Assembly (NCBI GenBank): GCA_016930085.1 | Contig: JAFGHO010000075.1 | Coordinates: forward strand, 1-41,338 | Source of the DNA: Spirochaetales bacterium | Lineage (GTDB): Bacteria; Spirochaetota; Spirochaetia; SZUA-6; JAFGRV01 | Direction: 5' to 3' | DNA: 41,338 nt | Shown: in pieces, positions 1-8,074 of the stretch | How the letters are laid out: each line of letters opens with the position of its first letter | Position numbering within the stretch: the stretch's first letter is position 1 | The notes under the pieces: generated by a model | The model's database searches: none | Told to the model about the DNA's origin: nothing | What the model saw: the letters and a program-made list of their open reading frames with translations, nothing else | Position numbers and translations under genes: made by a program

Positions 1-294
1 CCGGCTTAAATATGTAAGTCACTTTATAATAAACAGATAACAAACATTTCAATATGAACTCTTGTAATTGTGAGATATCCGGGTTAATCTATCGGGGCTG
101 GTCATCTGAATCAATGTGCGTAAGCGCACCGGGTTCGAATGTTGATTCTGGAGTGGTAAACGAAGCAGGATAAGGTTCCCTGTCGCTCTAAACGTATAGT
201 TGTCGCAGGAAGGGTGCGAAAGGCTTTTATATTTGTATACGACAATCCTTTTTTGCTTCCAACGAAGCAAGAATACTATTAATCCTCCTAATTT

Positions 295-477
295 ATTCTC
301 GATTTCTATGCCGTATTTTTTTTCCATATTCGGTAAAAGTAATCTGTCACCATCTATCTCAATATAATCGTCACCCCACCAGAGCATTACAGTATTAAAA
401 CCGGCTTCCTAAATTAATTTTAATCTTAATTCATTTTTAATTTGATACCCGAACCAATAATATATTCCAGTATTCAA
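295..477 (-). pseudogene. Broken sugar phosphate isomerase/epimerase-like gene (N-terminal remnant)
   Basis: Read on the minus strand, a TTG at 477 with an AAGGG ribosome site 8 bases upstream opens a frame MNTGIYYWFGYQIKNELRLK. The frame meets an in-frame TAG at 409-411 and then continues EAGFNTVMLWWGDDYIEIDG. The EAGF.xVMLWWGD...P.M...YG.EIEN pattern is what I recall from TIM-barrel sugar phosphate isomerase/epimerase proteins of the AP-endonuclease-2 fold. Similarity fades after the IEN residues near 295. The frame stays open to 49, but that part shows nothing recognisable, and I see no gene in 1-294. The early stop and the missing barrel (about 30 of roughly 270 residues after the stop) say this is a dead gene. 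The family call rests on memory of the motif, without a search. Confidence 0.5.
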
Positions 478-682
478 AGAATTATCCCTTTTTGCTTTGT
501 TATTTATGGAATCACCTAATTAAGAATAATTATTTACTGAACAGTTATATGCAGTTGTGTGTGTAACCAAACAATAAATTTACTATGTTTCTCTTGATTC
601 CATTCATTACAACGAGTCTAACGATTGTTATTACCGGTTTCTAGAGCCTTTAAATATGGTTCTATATGATCGACATTAATTA

Positions 683-2005
683 TTACCGCTGCATGCCGGA
701 AATATTCACCAATTCCCGGGGACAGGATACTTCATTGTATACTATTGAGGGATTGTCGGCGGCTTCAAACCAGTCGATAAACCAATCAAGACCTTCGGCC
801 ATACGGGTCAATCCTCTGCTGCGGAACAGTTCATCATTTTTGGACCTCAAACAATTCTTCAGTGCCGCATGGTCCTGATGTCCGTATATATCCTGACACG
901 CGGTCAATAATCCTCCGTATTGGGCCCCCAACTGATCGTTCGGTATGCCCCATTGAGCTGAACAGCCGTTATAGGCGCCGACTCCGCCGCCGGGAACCAT
1001 GATATCGACCTGGCCGCCTTCGACATCATGACCGATATTGATTGCCTGAATAATCATTCTCTTTCCGGCTATGGCCGCGGCACCGGGATTGGCCCCATAA
1101 TACCCTTCACCGGTAAACTGCAATTCATAGCATCTGCCGCACACATCACCATGGCTGGTTGCGCCGAAACCATAGGAAAGTGTGGAATTCACGGCCCAGG
1201 GGATATATTTATAACACATATACGAACTGCCGTCGGTGCATCCGCTTTGATCATAGGGATCCGAACTCAAGGTGACACCGTCAATGTTGCAGGTGATTAA
1301 TGGAGACATACCCGCCGGAACATTCGAGTCCCAGGCGCAATGGGGCTTGCAGCAATCCCAAAACCTGGTGGTATAACCCTTCGTTCCCTGTATGTACGCG
1401 GTGGGTCTTGGCGTTAAGTTGGGATCGCATGATCCTATCAGTGTCCAGACTTCACCCTCGTCTGAATTCTGCTCCGGATTTGCGCCCTGTGAGTACCAGT
1501 TGTTTTCATATGCGTTGCCGTTATAGGACACTCTCATTCCTTCGGTTTCGTAAACCGTATTGGCATTCCATTCAGCCAGACTGGAACAATCGATGCTCCC
1601 CGCCGGAGGATTTGTCACGGACGGAGGATCCGTAATAGACGGAGTATCCGTAATAGACGGAGGATCCGTAATAGACGGAGGATTTGTAACAGACGGGGGA
1701 TCGGTAGGAACCGCTGTCTGGGTGCCGCAGTTGAGTGAAGAAGTAAGACCGACGTAATATTGTGCGATCAAGAGCGCGTCCACAATGTCGATGCCGCCGC
1801 TCGCATTCACGTCCGCTACCGAGGAATCATAATTCGCGGGATTTAATCCCACATAAGCCTGGGCGACAATGAGCGCATCGACGATATCGATACCTCCGCT
1901 TGCATTGACATCTCCGCATTGCTGCGGGAAAACCTGTCCCGCGAAAAAGACAAGCGAAATGAACATAATAGATGCTGTCTTTACCTTAAAATTTAACCTT
2001 TTCAT
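683..2005 (-). CDS. Secreted GH45 endoglucanase with dockerin-like and CBM5/12-like modules
   Basis: A 440-residue exported cellulase. Residues 1-28 are a signal peptide. Residues 30-92 hold two copies of DVNASGGIDIVDAL, the calcium-loop pattern of type I dockerin. Residues 97-137 are a P/S/T/D linker of PPSITD-type repeats. Residues 138-193 (AEWNANTVY...G..V.YNGNAYE..W) look like a CBM5/12 carbohydrate-binding module. Residues 206-440 are the GH45 catalytic domain with the family signature TTRFWDCCKPHC. By alignment to Humicola Cel45A from memory, the catalytic Asp residues are D217 and D334, with the assisting D327 also kept, and PGGGVG...NGC follows. The ATG at 2005 has an AAAGGA ribosome site. 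The expected activity is inverting hydrolysis of internal beta-1,4 bonds of cellulose outside the cell. The gene stands alone, with no cohesin or other cellulase in the window. GH45 is common in fungi and animals and rare in bacteria. Confidence 0.9.
   Translation of the reverse strand: MKRLNFKVKTASIMFISLVFFAGQVFPQQCGDVNASGGIDIVDALIVAQAYVGLNPANYDSSVADVNASGGIDIVDALLIAQYYVGLTSSLNCGTQTAVPTDPPSVTNPPSITDPPSITDTPSITDPPSVTNPPAGSIDCSSLAEWNANTVYETEGMRVSYNGNAYENNWYSQGANPEQNSDEGEVWTLIGSCDPNLTPRPTAYIQGTKGYTTRFWDCCKPHCAWDSNVPAGMSPLITCNIDGVTLSSDPYDQSGCTDGSSYMCYKYIPWAVNSTLSYGFGATSHGDVCGRCYELQFTGEGYYGANPGAAAIAGKRMIIQAINIGHDVEGGQVDIMVPGGGVGAYNGCSAQWGIPNDQLGAQYGGLLTACQDIYGHQDHAALKNCLRSKNDELFRSRGLTRMAEGLDWFIDWFEAADNPSIVYNEVSCPRELVNISGMQR
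1603..1701 (-). repeat. 18-bp tandem repeat encoding the P/S/T linker
   Basis: About five copies of an 18-base unit (gacggaggatccgtaata on the plus strand, with single-base variants) encode the PPSITD/PPSVTN linker of the GH45 enzyme. It is a coding minisatellite and probably varies in copy number. It is not a CRISPR: the unit is too short, lacks spacers and is in frame. Confidence 0.85.
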
Positions 2006-2150
2006 GCTTTCTATCCTTTCTTTTTTATATTTATATTAATTTATATATATACGATTACATACAAGTATATCATAAAAATAGATTGTGTTGCAAATCCCGG
2101 AACACTGTATAATTTTAATAATTATTTTTTAATTCTCATTTCCAGTTTAT

Positions 2151-2606
2151 TTAAGTTAATAATTTCTCTTGTATTTGATTAATTGGTTTCTTTTTAGTCG
2201 TAATAAGTTTAATTACATCATCTAATTCTTCTTTTTTAAGAATTCTATAGTACATCCATCCACCGTCACCACATGGATATCTATTCTTCCAGACTTCCTT
2301 GGTTCTTGGTAAAAATGTTTCGAAAATATCATTAATTTTATTTAATTCATTTTTACCAATTTGAATACATATTGTAAATGCCTTTCCTTCAAAAAACAAG
2401 TAACACGAATGCTTATTTTTATGAGAGTATTTATAACTCCATCCATATTTATTTCCAAAAGGGAACTTCAATTCAGTAATTAAATCATAATTATCATTTA
2501 AAAAAGATTCAAATAAATCCATATATTCAGCATGAATTTTTCCTATTTCTTTCTTGATTTCTTCTTTTGAAGGTCGTTGAGATTTATCAAGCATTCGTTC
2601 GTACAT
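2151..2606 (-). CDS. DUF3788 family protein
   Basis: A 151-residue soluble protein. The opening LDKSQRPSKEEI, the centre ELKFPFGNKYGWSYKYSHKN with CYLFFEGKAFTICIQIGKNE, and the C-terminal GGWMYYRILKKEELDDVIKL...KKKP match the DUF3788 pattern, with the same length and motif order. No function is established for the family as far as I know. The ATG at 2606 lacks a strong ribosome site (GGGAT at a fair distance). It stands alone in the AT-rich left flank between the cellulase and a dead gene, so its context does not suggest a role. The family call is from memory and I hold it fairly firmly. Confidence 0.75.
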   Translation of the reverse strand: MYERMLDKSQRPSKEEIKKEIGKIHAEYMDLFESFLNDNYDLITELKFPFGNKYGWSYKYSHKNKHSCYLFFEGKAFTICIQIGKNELNKINDIFETFLPRTKEVWKNRYPCGDGGWMYYRILKKEELDDVIKLITTKKKPINQIQEKLLT

Positions 2607-2729
2607 TGTATTAATCCCATGTTAAAATCGGGAAATATAGTATGAAATCAATAAATCCTGAATGGCCGAATAGGGGAAGGGGTATAAAAAGTTTTTTCGA
2701 ATTTTTCCATGGACGTCCACGTTTGTCGT

Positions 2730-3153
2730 CTAATCCATATACATCAGCTGAAGCTTGTTTATAAAATCTTCTATGATAAATCTTGAATTAATTGACTGAT
2801 AAACCCGTATCAATGGTCTTCCACTTTCAAACCGATATGATGTATCTTCATTAAAAATCGGCGCTTCACGATATACATAACGACCACAATTTTCCTCTAA
2901 TACGACACCGACAGCCGGTGAATCCCCCAAAGACCAACTTTCTCCTGCCGTCCACCCGGCATATTCCGATTGATTACAGCTCACTAAATTTTCAAATAAA
3001 TGTCGTCCTATTTTACCTATAAATGATGAATACTTTTAATATGCTACTGTCAGTATACGTTCCAGTGGCATCCATCTTGACATATAAGGAACGTCGCTGC
3101 GTAAACTTTTAATTTTGCGTCGTATTTTAAAGCTTTTCTGTACCGATTCCAAT
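2730..3153 (-). pseudogene. Broken nucleoside-hydrolase-like gene (C-terminal remnant)
   Basis: One minus-strand frame runs from just after the stop of the upstream acyltransferase gene down to 2730. It reads ...LRSDVPYMSRWMPLERILT, then an in-frame TAA at 3036-3038, then KYSSFIGKIGRHLFENLV, GWTAGESWSLGDSPAVGVVL and IRVYQSINSRFIIEDFINKL to a TAG. The part after the stop can be read as an 84-residue ORF from a GTG at 2984, but coding similarity clearly extends across the stop. The GESWSLGDSPAV and RVY..I.SR.I.EDF..KL patterns recall the C-terminal end of inosine/uridine nucleoside hydrolase-like proteins; this is from memory and uncertain. The N-terminal catalytic half (DTDxGxDDA) is absent. 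It looks 5'-truncated and stopped, and so dead. Confidence 0.45.
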
Positions 3154-3870
3154 TTATTTCAACATATCTTTTATCTGTTGCCTGGCTTCCTGGGACATTT
3201 TATATTTCTCCGATTTTGTATATTTTTTTGATGAAATCGGAGTCCCGAAATGAATATCGACACTTCCGGATTGAAAAAAATATGAACCTTTCGGCATAAT
3301 TTCCCTTGTTCCTGCAATAGCAATTGGTACGACATCAATATCAGCCTGTATGGCCATACTAAATATTCCGAGTTTGAATTCTCCAATCTCCCCGGTTCTG
3401 CTTCTTGTTCCTTCAGGAAAGGCAAAAACGGATTTGTTTTCCCGCTTGATGGATTCGATTGCCCTGTCGATAGATTTTTTGGCTTTTTTGGGTTCGGATC
3501 GATTGATTGAAATATGTCCCATGGCGGCAATACCCCAGCCAAAAAAAGGAATATAAAAAAGACTTTGTTTTGCAATAAATACGGAATAAAACGGAAGAAA
3601 ACCAAATAAAACAGGGATGTCCGCAAAACTCTGATGATTTGACGTGAAAATGTAATTCTTTTTCCTATCAATCTTTTCGATACCCTTTAGGTGTATTTTA
3701 CATCCTCCGACGAAAGCCATATGTTTGCACCAGTAAACACCAATAATATGAGATATCCTCCGGGCAAACAGTCCAAAAATAATACAAAAAACCGAATAGA
3801 CAATGCAACTGGAAATAACCCACATCCAGAATACAACAGCATGAATTATTTTTATTAGTTTTTTGAACAT
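3154..3870 (-). CDS. plsC: 1-acyl-sn-glycerol-3-phosphate acyltransferase (PlsC family)
   Basis: A 238-residue membrane-bound acyltransferase that should transfer an acyl chain to the sn-2 position of lysophosphatidic acid, making phosphatidic acid for membrane lipids. Residues 10-36 form a membrane segment. The NHQSFAD motif gives the catalytic H79 and D84 of the HX4D box. FPEGTRSRTG at about 151-160 is the EGTR substrate-binding block, followed by FKLG and VPIAI. I place the start at ATG 3870, preceded by AAAGG. The frame is open to a TTG at 3933, but the extra 21 residues look unlike the family. The gene stands alone, and its stop directly abuts the broken nucleoside-hydrolase-like gene. 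Lower GC than the core suggests it belongs to the variable left flank. Several PlsC paralogues are usual, so the exact substrate is not certain. Confidence 0.88.
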   Translation of the reverse strand: MFKKLIKIIHAVVFWMWVISSCIVYSVFCIIFGLFARRISHIIGVYWCKHMAFVGGCKIHLKGIEKIDRKKNYIFTSNHQSFADIPVLFGFLPFYSVFIAKQSLFYIPFFGWGIAAMGHISINRSEPKKAKKSIDRAIESIKRENKSVFAFPEGTRSRTGEIGEFKLGIFSMAIQADIDVVPIAIAGTREIMPKGSYFFQSGSVDIHFGTPISSKKYTKSEKYKMSQEARQQIKDMLK

Positions 3871-4131
3871 CAAATCGAATACCTTTCTTTCGGTGATATT
3901 GAAAATATTATTACATATAACGCTTTGCGTCAACGACGTCCGGTGTCAAAACGTCTGCGTGTCGATGCATACGCTTGATTCTCAATTTATCATTTTTCCT
4001 AAATAGATACAAGTTGCTTTATCAGGGCTTTGAAGCTTCTTCAATAAACCACACATTAAATAGTATCTTCAAATAACCGTCTACACAATACGGATCATAA
4101 TGTATTGCCAATAATTGATTAACATAAACAA

Positions 4132-4152
4132 ACCACCTCCTTTGAAGGTGGT
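4132..4152. repeat. Short palindrome resembling an IS200/IS605-type end hairpin
   Basis: ACCACCT-cctttga-AGGTGGT is a 7-bp perfect inverted repeat with a 7-base loop. The aaCCACCT...AGGTGGt shape is like the subterminal hairpins recognised by TnpA of IS200/IS605 elements, but no transposase is near. It is at most a scar. Confidence 0.3.
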
Positions 4153-4216
4153 CTATGAGACTGTTAACTATATTATGATAAAGGCTATGCTTTTAAAATT
4201 TCCGGCATGTTTTAGT

Positions 4217-4262
4217 AAAATGCCACCAACGTTCGGCGAACGTCCTTTGCCGGCGGCATTTT
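4217..4262 (-). terminator. Probable terminator of the hydrolase-like lipoprotein gene
   Basis: AAAATGCC (4217-4224) pairs with GGCATTTT (4255-4262), and inside it ACGTTC-ggc-GAACGT (4229-4243) forms a second perfect stem. On the minus strand the structure starts about 15 bases after the stop of the gene ending at 4278 and ends in TTTT, which suits an intrinsic terminator. The two-stem shape is unusual, so a repeat element is an alternative. Confidence 0.45.
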
Positions 4263-4277
4263 CACTATTTCCATAAT

Positions 4278-5492
4278 TTAATTTCGGGCACATAGAAAGT
4301 AAAAAAGAGGCTCGACCATAATCTCTACGGTTTTGTTCGTTCCCTCTATTTCAGTGTGTTCGACGCCGTATTGCCTGACATTTTTTACGCAATTGTTCAG
4401 CTTGTTGTTAAAATAGTATTGTCCGGTAAAACTGTAACCTTCAAACCCGTCAAAAAGACCGGAACCCCGTTGATACGTATTCCATATTCTCAGTTGTGTA
4501 AATTTCTGCCTGTCGTCTCCATTGGGATATATTATGTTATCGGCCCATTTCTGCCATAATGTCAAATTGTAGTAATCCCCGTCTGCTTTCAACTCTTTGT
4601 TGAAATGGACGTAATCATACCATTGCCCGCTGTTTCCCTCGTCACCAGGGGCGAAGGGCTCGTGAGCATCGACAAGAACGACGCCGACTTTGTAAAATTG
4701 CGTTCCCCCGAAATATTTCGATTTGCCGTAATAAATTCTGTATAACGATCTATATATCGCCGCCGCTCCGACACTCTTGCCGATTAACAACAAACAGTAC
4801 TGGTTTGTATTTTTCAATCCCGAATACTCTTTAACGATCTCGAGTCGATTGTATATGCCTTCTTCCAGATCTATCGGTTCAGGACTTGTTTCCCCGTGCA
4901 GGAATACCAGGTGATAATAATGATCCCTTTTGAACATCCAGAACATCGGTTTACTCGGTTCGTAATCCAGATGCGCTTCCTTGGCCTTATTCCATGATTT
5001 GAGAATCAACTCCGAGCATCCTGCTCCGTCCCTCATCCCGATTATGATGTTTTTCGGCCCTGCGGCGTAGAATTGTTTGACGGAGTTCTCTTTAACGTCG
5101 TTAATTATTGCCTGCATCATAGCCTGGAGCATTGCGGCTATCTGCTCCGGGGTAAGATTCAGCCATCTGGTGTTTGATCTGTTTTTTACGGAATTGTAAT
5201 ATTCCTTCAATTCTTTATTTGGGCATATAATCCGGTCGTAAATAAAATTTGCAGAAACGCTGTTGCGTATGCCGTTCTCGATGTCCTCATCCGTCAACGC
5301 TCCTATCTTTACTTTCTCACCATGCATGTCGAGTACGATACCGTCGAGCAAACGGTAATCATCGATTTGAGCATATTTGTCTTCACTAACGTTTTCATTC
5401 TCATCGTCAATCAGATTGATATTCGAGCACCCGAACATTAAGAAAAGACCCGCCGTCACAAAGAGAACCTTTAGGAAAATGCTTTGTTTCAT
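4278..5492 (-). CDS. Lipoprotein with alpha/beta-hydrolase-like nucleophile motif
   Basis: A 404-residue predicted lipoprotein. The start at ATG 5492 has a GGAGGAG site 4-10 bases upstream; the longer open frame to 5594 is not needed. Residues 1-21 are a signal peptide ending in the lipobox FLMFGC, so C22 would be lipidated. The middle holds LLLIGKSVGAAA, a G-x-S-x-G nucleophile elbow with S240 after a hydrophobic strand. VVLVDAHEPFAPGD follows and may carry the acid, and VEHTEIEG near the C-terminus is a possible catalytic His. The layout suggests a lipase or esterase of the alpha/beta-hydrolase fold with an unusual alpha-helical N-terminal third. I do not recognise a named family. It sits alone in the AT-rich flank. 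Confidence 0.6.
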   Translation of the reverse strand: MKQSIFLKVLFVTAGLFLMFGCSNINLIDDENENVSEDKYAQIDDYRLLDGIVLDMHGEKVKIGALTDEDIENGIRNSVSANFIYDRIICPNKELKEYYNSVKNRSNTRWLNLTPEQIAAMLQAMMQAIINDVKENSVKQFYAAGPKNIIIGMRDGAGCSELILKSWNKAKEAHLDYEPSKPMFWMFKRDHYYHLVFLHGETSPEPIDLEEGIYNRLEIVKEYSGLKNTNQYCLLLIGKSVGAAAIYRSLYRIYYGKSKYFGGTQFYKVGVVLVDAHEPFAPGDEGNSGQWYDYVHFNKELKADGDYYNLTLWQKWADNIIYPNGDDRQKFTQLRIWNTYQRGSGLFDGFEGYSFTGQYYFNNKLNNCVKNVRQYGVEHTEIEGTNKTVEIMVEPLFYFLCARN

Positions 5493-5682
5493 GTTTCTCC
5501 TCCGTAAAAAAAATGATATGTAACAATACAATAATCGATGAGAAGTGTATTTCCTTCGCGGCGTGCATTCAATTATCAATTCGGGTAGTTTCAAGTAATG
5601 ATTTCGGGTACCTGGAATTAATTTTAAGTGCTTTTTGCCTGCTCGCGGGGAAAGGACTTCACTTTCTTTTTTGTAAGTTATT

Positions 5683-5829
5683 CTAAGCGTCTAGTGTTCC
5701 CTCTTTTTCAAGTGTTTTAATGTAACATTCAAGATTACTGGAAATCTTTTCAAATACCTGCGGTATATACATTGAAATCTCTTCTATTCCAGGATTATCC
5801 TGGCAAGGTCCGCCATGATAGTAGCGCAT
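5683..5829 (-). CDS. Possible small ORF (48 aa), unknown; may be a remnant
   Basis: A minus-strand frame starts at ATG 5829 (MRYYHGGPCQDNPGIEEISM) and ends LEKEGTLDA with a TAG. Codon choice and composition look protein-like, with an amphipathic helix at the C-terminus. The start has no well-spaced ribosome site (GAGG lies 16 bases away), and the frame is closed by a TGA just upstream, where the repeat region begins. It could be a tiny gene or the tail of a lost one. I do not recognise it. Confidence 0.3.
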   Translation of the reverse strand: MRYYHGGPCQDNPGIEEISMYIPQVFEKISSNLECYIKTLEKEGTLDA

Positions 5830-5880
5830 ATGCGAAAGAATATCACCTCAAAGTGTACTTCGTTTACCCCCTGTCTACGC

Positions 5881-6003
5881 CCTCCGTGTCCCCCGTGTGC
5901 TCTGTGTGAAACAATATTCATTTCTTTAATGTTTCACACAAAGCCCACGGAGAACACAGAGGAAGAATTATTCTTCTCTTCCTCCGTGTCCCCTGTGTCT
6001 CCA
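5881..6003. repeat. CCGTG-rich palindromic repeat element
   Basis: The left arm 5881-5912 (cctccgtgtcccccgtgtgc...) and the right arm 5931-5962 are inverted copies that match at about 26 of 32 positions, including a perfect TGTGTGAAAC/GTTTCACACA core next to an 18-base AT-rich loop. A third, direct copy (cctccgtgtcccctgtgtct) lies at about 5981-6000. The region is non-coding and looks like a dispersed repeat of the CTCCGTG type. Confidence 0.65.
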
Positions 6004-6539
6004 AAAAGCGCAAACCTCCCCTTGCCCCAATTGCATTATTTTTTAAAAGGGATTACATCGTGCGTCCCCGTCCCCTGCATCCCTCCCGGAAATGCCCACG
6101 GCGCCGCCGAAACAGGCTGCCGGAAGCCCTGTCAGCAAAAAAAGTTTAAAAAAAACCTTTTTACCATTATAACATGTTTTAGAAAAAGTGCAATACCCGG
6201 GCCGTCGAAATGATGATATCATCCGTATACGGACATGATAACGGCAACGCGGCGTCATAAACCATTCTTTGAAATGGTGAAAACGGCATGGACACTATCT
6301 CATTTATAAAGGAAAAAAAAGAAAAACAACGGATGAACGCTGGATAGCGAATGATGGGAGTGGTGGATAAAAACGGAGAAGTGCAGGCTGGAAAATATAC
6401 GGCGGTGAGAATATTTTTTTTCTGAAATGAGAAAGCAAACGGTTATCTGACAATAAAAAACCATAAAAATAAAGTGAACTTTTTAAATAATTAATAACTT
6501 AGTATTAAACTTTATTACTATATATTCATTAAAATTTAT

Positions 6540-6575
6540 TTCTCCGTGCGCTCCGTGATCTCCGTGAGAAATTTT
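6540..6575. repeat. Second copy of the CTCCGTG-type repeat
   Basis: ctccgtgcgctccgtgatct then ccgtgag repeats the CTCCGTG unit three times at 8-9 base steps. It resembles the arms at 5881-5962 and suggests a dispersed repeat family. Confidence 0.55.
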
Positions 6576-6652
6576 CTTTATGAATTAATGGAACGCTGCC
6601 CCGGACTTCTCACAATGACAGGAGTCAAAATGAAATGAGAACGTCATGAAGC

Positions 6653-6678
6653 GTCACTTTTAAACGTTTCAAAGTGAC
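6653..6678. repeat. Short hairpin upstream of the CPBP gene
   Basis: GTCACTTT (6653-6660) and AAAGTGAC (6671-6678) are perfect 8-bp inverted repeats around a 10-base loop that itself contains AAACGTTT. It lies about 165 bases before the CPBP start and could be an operator or a repeat scar. Confidence 0.35.
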
Positions 6679-6840
6679 CGGTAAAATATGGCACTATCTG
6701 CGGAGATCCGTCGTTCATCCGTCGTTTTATATACATCCAAACATAAACAGTCCCGCGTGAAATATACTTTTTATTGCAGACAAAATCACGGAAACGTTCT
6801 ATTATGTGGTTATCCCGATTCCGGAAGAAAAGGAGTTCAC

Positions 6841-7983
6841 ATGAAAAAGCCCGTATTGGTTCTTGTCGTCATTTGGGCCGTCCTGTCCCCGTTGTTTTCG
6901 GAGAACGGTGAGGTGACTGACGAACCGTCTCAGGCGGAGACATCCGGGCAATTGAGACGGACTGAAGTGGTGATCGCCCCGGCGGTGTCGGCCGCCCTTG
7001 TTTTTCTCACCTTTGTCGAGGACGTCCTTTTTTATTACAATGATTTCGGGTACGCCGAATACCTGATTAATGAGGCGACATTGTATAGCGTTCATCTGCC
7101 CGTCTATTCCGTTAACGCGCTGAAAGGACTCGCCTTCAGCGCGGCAACCGCCGTCCTGTCCGTCTCATACGAACTTCTCCGGGATCATGACGCGGAGCTT
7201 TTCCGCAGTTTCATGTATACGGGAATATATCAGGCGGGTCTTTATTCCACCTATGCCGCGTACAGGGACAACAGGAAGCGGGCGAAGGCGGACGCCTATG
7301 ACGATGAGTGGAGAAGTCACACCTTTGTCGCCTCCCTCTCTGAAGTACTCGGTGATTTCGGCGAATACGAGACCGAATGGCGGCCGTATGATTTTTTCGA
7401 TCTCGTTCTTTCACCATTCCGCCCTGAAAATTTCCTGGATCCCGCCGTGTATATCCTTCCGATTTCGGGAATCGTCAATCCCCTTATAACACGGTCCCAT
7501 GAGCATGCCCCGTGGAATACGGGCAGGATGTATCTCGGCACATGGGAGATGTCGCCGTTCGCGGCAATACCCCTTATGATCGGTTTTTTTCTGCTTGAAT
7601 CGAGTATTATCGGTATCGCCGAAGAATCGCACTTCCGCGGATTTATTTACGAAGAGGTGGGGAGTACCTTCGGACACGTTCCGGCGAAAATCGTCGACTG
7701 TCTCTATTTTCCGGCCATTCATGTCCCCCAGGAGATAATCATCGGCGGTTTCGATACGCAGACGCTGCTTCTCAATTTCGCGGTCCGGTCGCTTCTCACC
7801 TTTTACCTCGACAATATATACGACAGGGGCGGGCTTCCCCGTTCGATCGCCGCGCATATGTGGATGGATTTCTCCCTCCTGTTCATGTACTGGCTTATGG
7901 AAAGCGGCGTACCGCAGTCGGATATCGATAGTATTCTGGCGATAAAGCCGCAGTTCACCATCCGCATACCGCTTTCCTATTGA
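6841..7983 (+). CDS. CPBP family intramembrane metalloprotease with N-terminal signal sequence
   Basis: A 380-residue protein. I choose ATG 6841 because AAGGAG lies 7 bases upstream and the first residues (MKKPVLVLVVIWAVL) form a signal-type helix ending FSENGE. The longer frame from 6688 has no such site. The C-terminal third has the CPBP (Abi/Rce1-like) motifs: EESHFRG with E261, E262 and R266, then FPAIHVP with H294, then AHMWMDF with H339 and D343 (HxxxD instead of the common HxxxN). These residues hold the catalytic metal in this family. Hydrophobic segments occur around 45-60, 95-115, 240-260 and 345-360. The long N-terminal part (30-230) is not part of the CPBP domain and I do not recognise it. 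It converges with a secreted trypsin-like protease gene and shares the intervening hairpin. The substrate is unknown. Confidence 0.8.
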   Translation: MKKPVLVLVVIWAVLSPLFSENGEVTDEPSQAETSGQLRRTEVVIAPAVSAALVFLTFVEDVLFYYNDFGYAEYLINEATLYSVHLPVYSVNALKGLAFSAATAVLSVSYELLRDHDAELFRSFMYTGIYQAGLYSTYAAYRDNRKRAKADAYDDEWRSHTFVASLSEVLGDFGEYETEWRPYDFFDLVLSPFRPENFLDPAVYILPISGIVNPLITRSHEHAPWNTGRMYLGTWEMSPFAAIPLMIGFFLLESSIIGIAEESHFRGFIYEEVGSTFGHVPAKIVDCLYFPAIHVPQEIIIGGFDTQTLLLNFAVRSLLTFYLDNIYDRGGLPRSIAAHMWMDFSLLFMYWLMESGVPQSDIDSILAIKPQFTIRIPLSY

Positions 7984-7990
7984 GACTGAT

Positions 7991-8027
7991 AAAAAGCCGG
8001 CTTCCCCTTGTAAAGGAGAAGCCGGCT
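7991..8027 (-). terminator. Intrinsic terminator of the trypsin-like protease gene
   Basis: AGCCGGCTTCcCC (7995-8007) pairs with GGaGAAGCCGGCT (8015-8027), 13 bp with one mismatch. On the minus strand the stem is followed by TTTTT, so it terminates transcription from the gene ending at 8075. On the plus strand the stem lies just after the CPBP stop but lacks a T-run. Confidence 0.8.
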
Positions 8028-8074
8028 GCTCGAACGATCAACGGTATCCGTTATTGATGCGCGTGTATGGTTCA

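Larger units (their letters stand above)
3871..4277. other. Intergenic region with two palindromes and one unexplained open stretch
   Basis: No convincing gene lies here. Two hairpins (4132-4152 and 4217-4262) are listed separately. On the minus strand a frame is open from about 4195 to a TGA at 4022-4024 and includes the coding-like run VNQLLAIHYDPYCVDGYLKI. It has no start codon with a ribosome site in the right place and I cannot assign it, so it may be a gene remnant or chance. Confidence 0.4.
5830..6840. other. About 1 kb without a supported gene, containing CCGTG-rich repeats
   Basis: No ORF here has a ribosome site and a protein-like composition. The open frames at 5815-6213 (plus) and 6043-6258 (minus) run through repeat DNA. 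The region holds the palindromic CCGTG repeats at 5881-6003, a related copy at 6540-6575, a hairpin at 6653-6678, and the upstream region of the CPBP gene. The rest is AT-rich DNA in which I see nothing specific. Confidence 0.6.

Noticed and set aside
121-160. ggttcgaat as a tRNA T-loop
   Set aside because: The flanking bases do not form a T stem and no acceptor or anticodon stem surrounds it.
1603-1701. Regular 18-bp repeats as a possible CRISPR array
   Set aside because: The unit is short, has no spacers, keeps the reading frame and encodes a P/S/T linker.
3048-3058. TGTCAGTATAC shared with 41000-41010 as a dispersed element
   Set aside because: An 11-base match is expected by chance many times in a window of this size, and the flanks differ.
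4120-4160. AAGGAGGTG followed by ATG on the minus strand as a leader peptide
   Set aside because: It would encode only 14 residues, and the ribosome-site-like run is one arm of the palindrome.
5815-6213. Plus-strand 132-aa ORF
   Set aside because: It runs through the CCGTG repeats, is rich in Pro/Cys from repeat translation and has no ribosome site.
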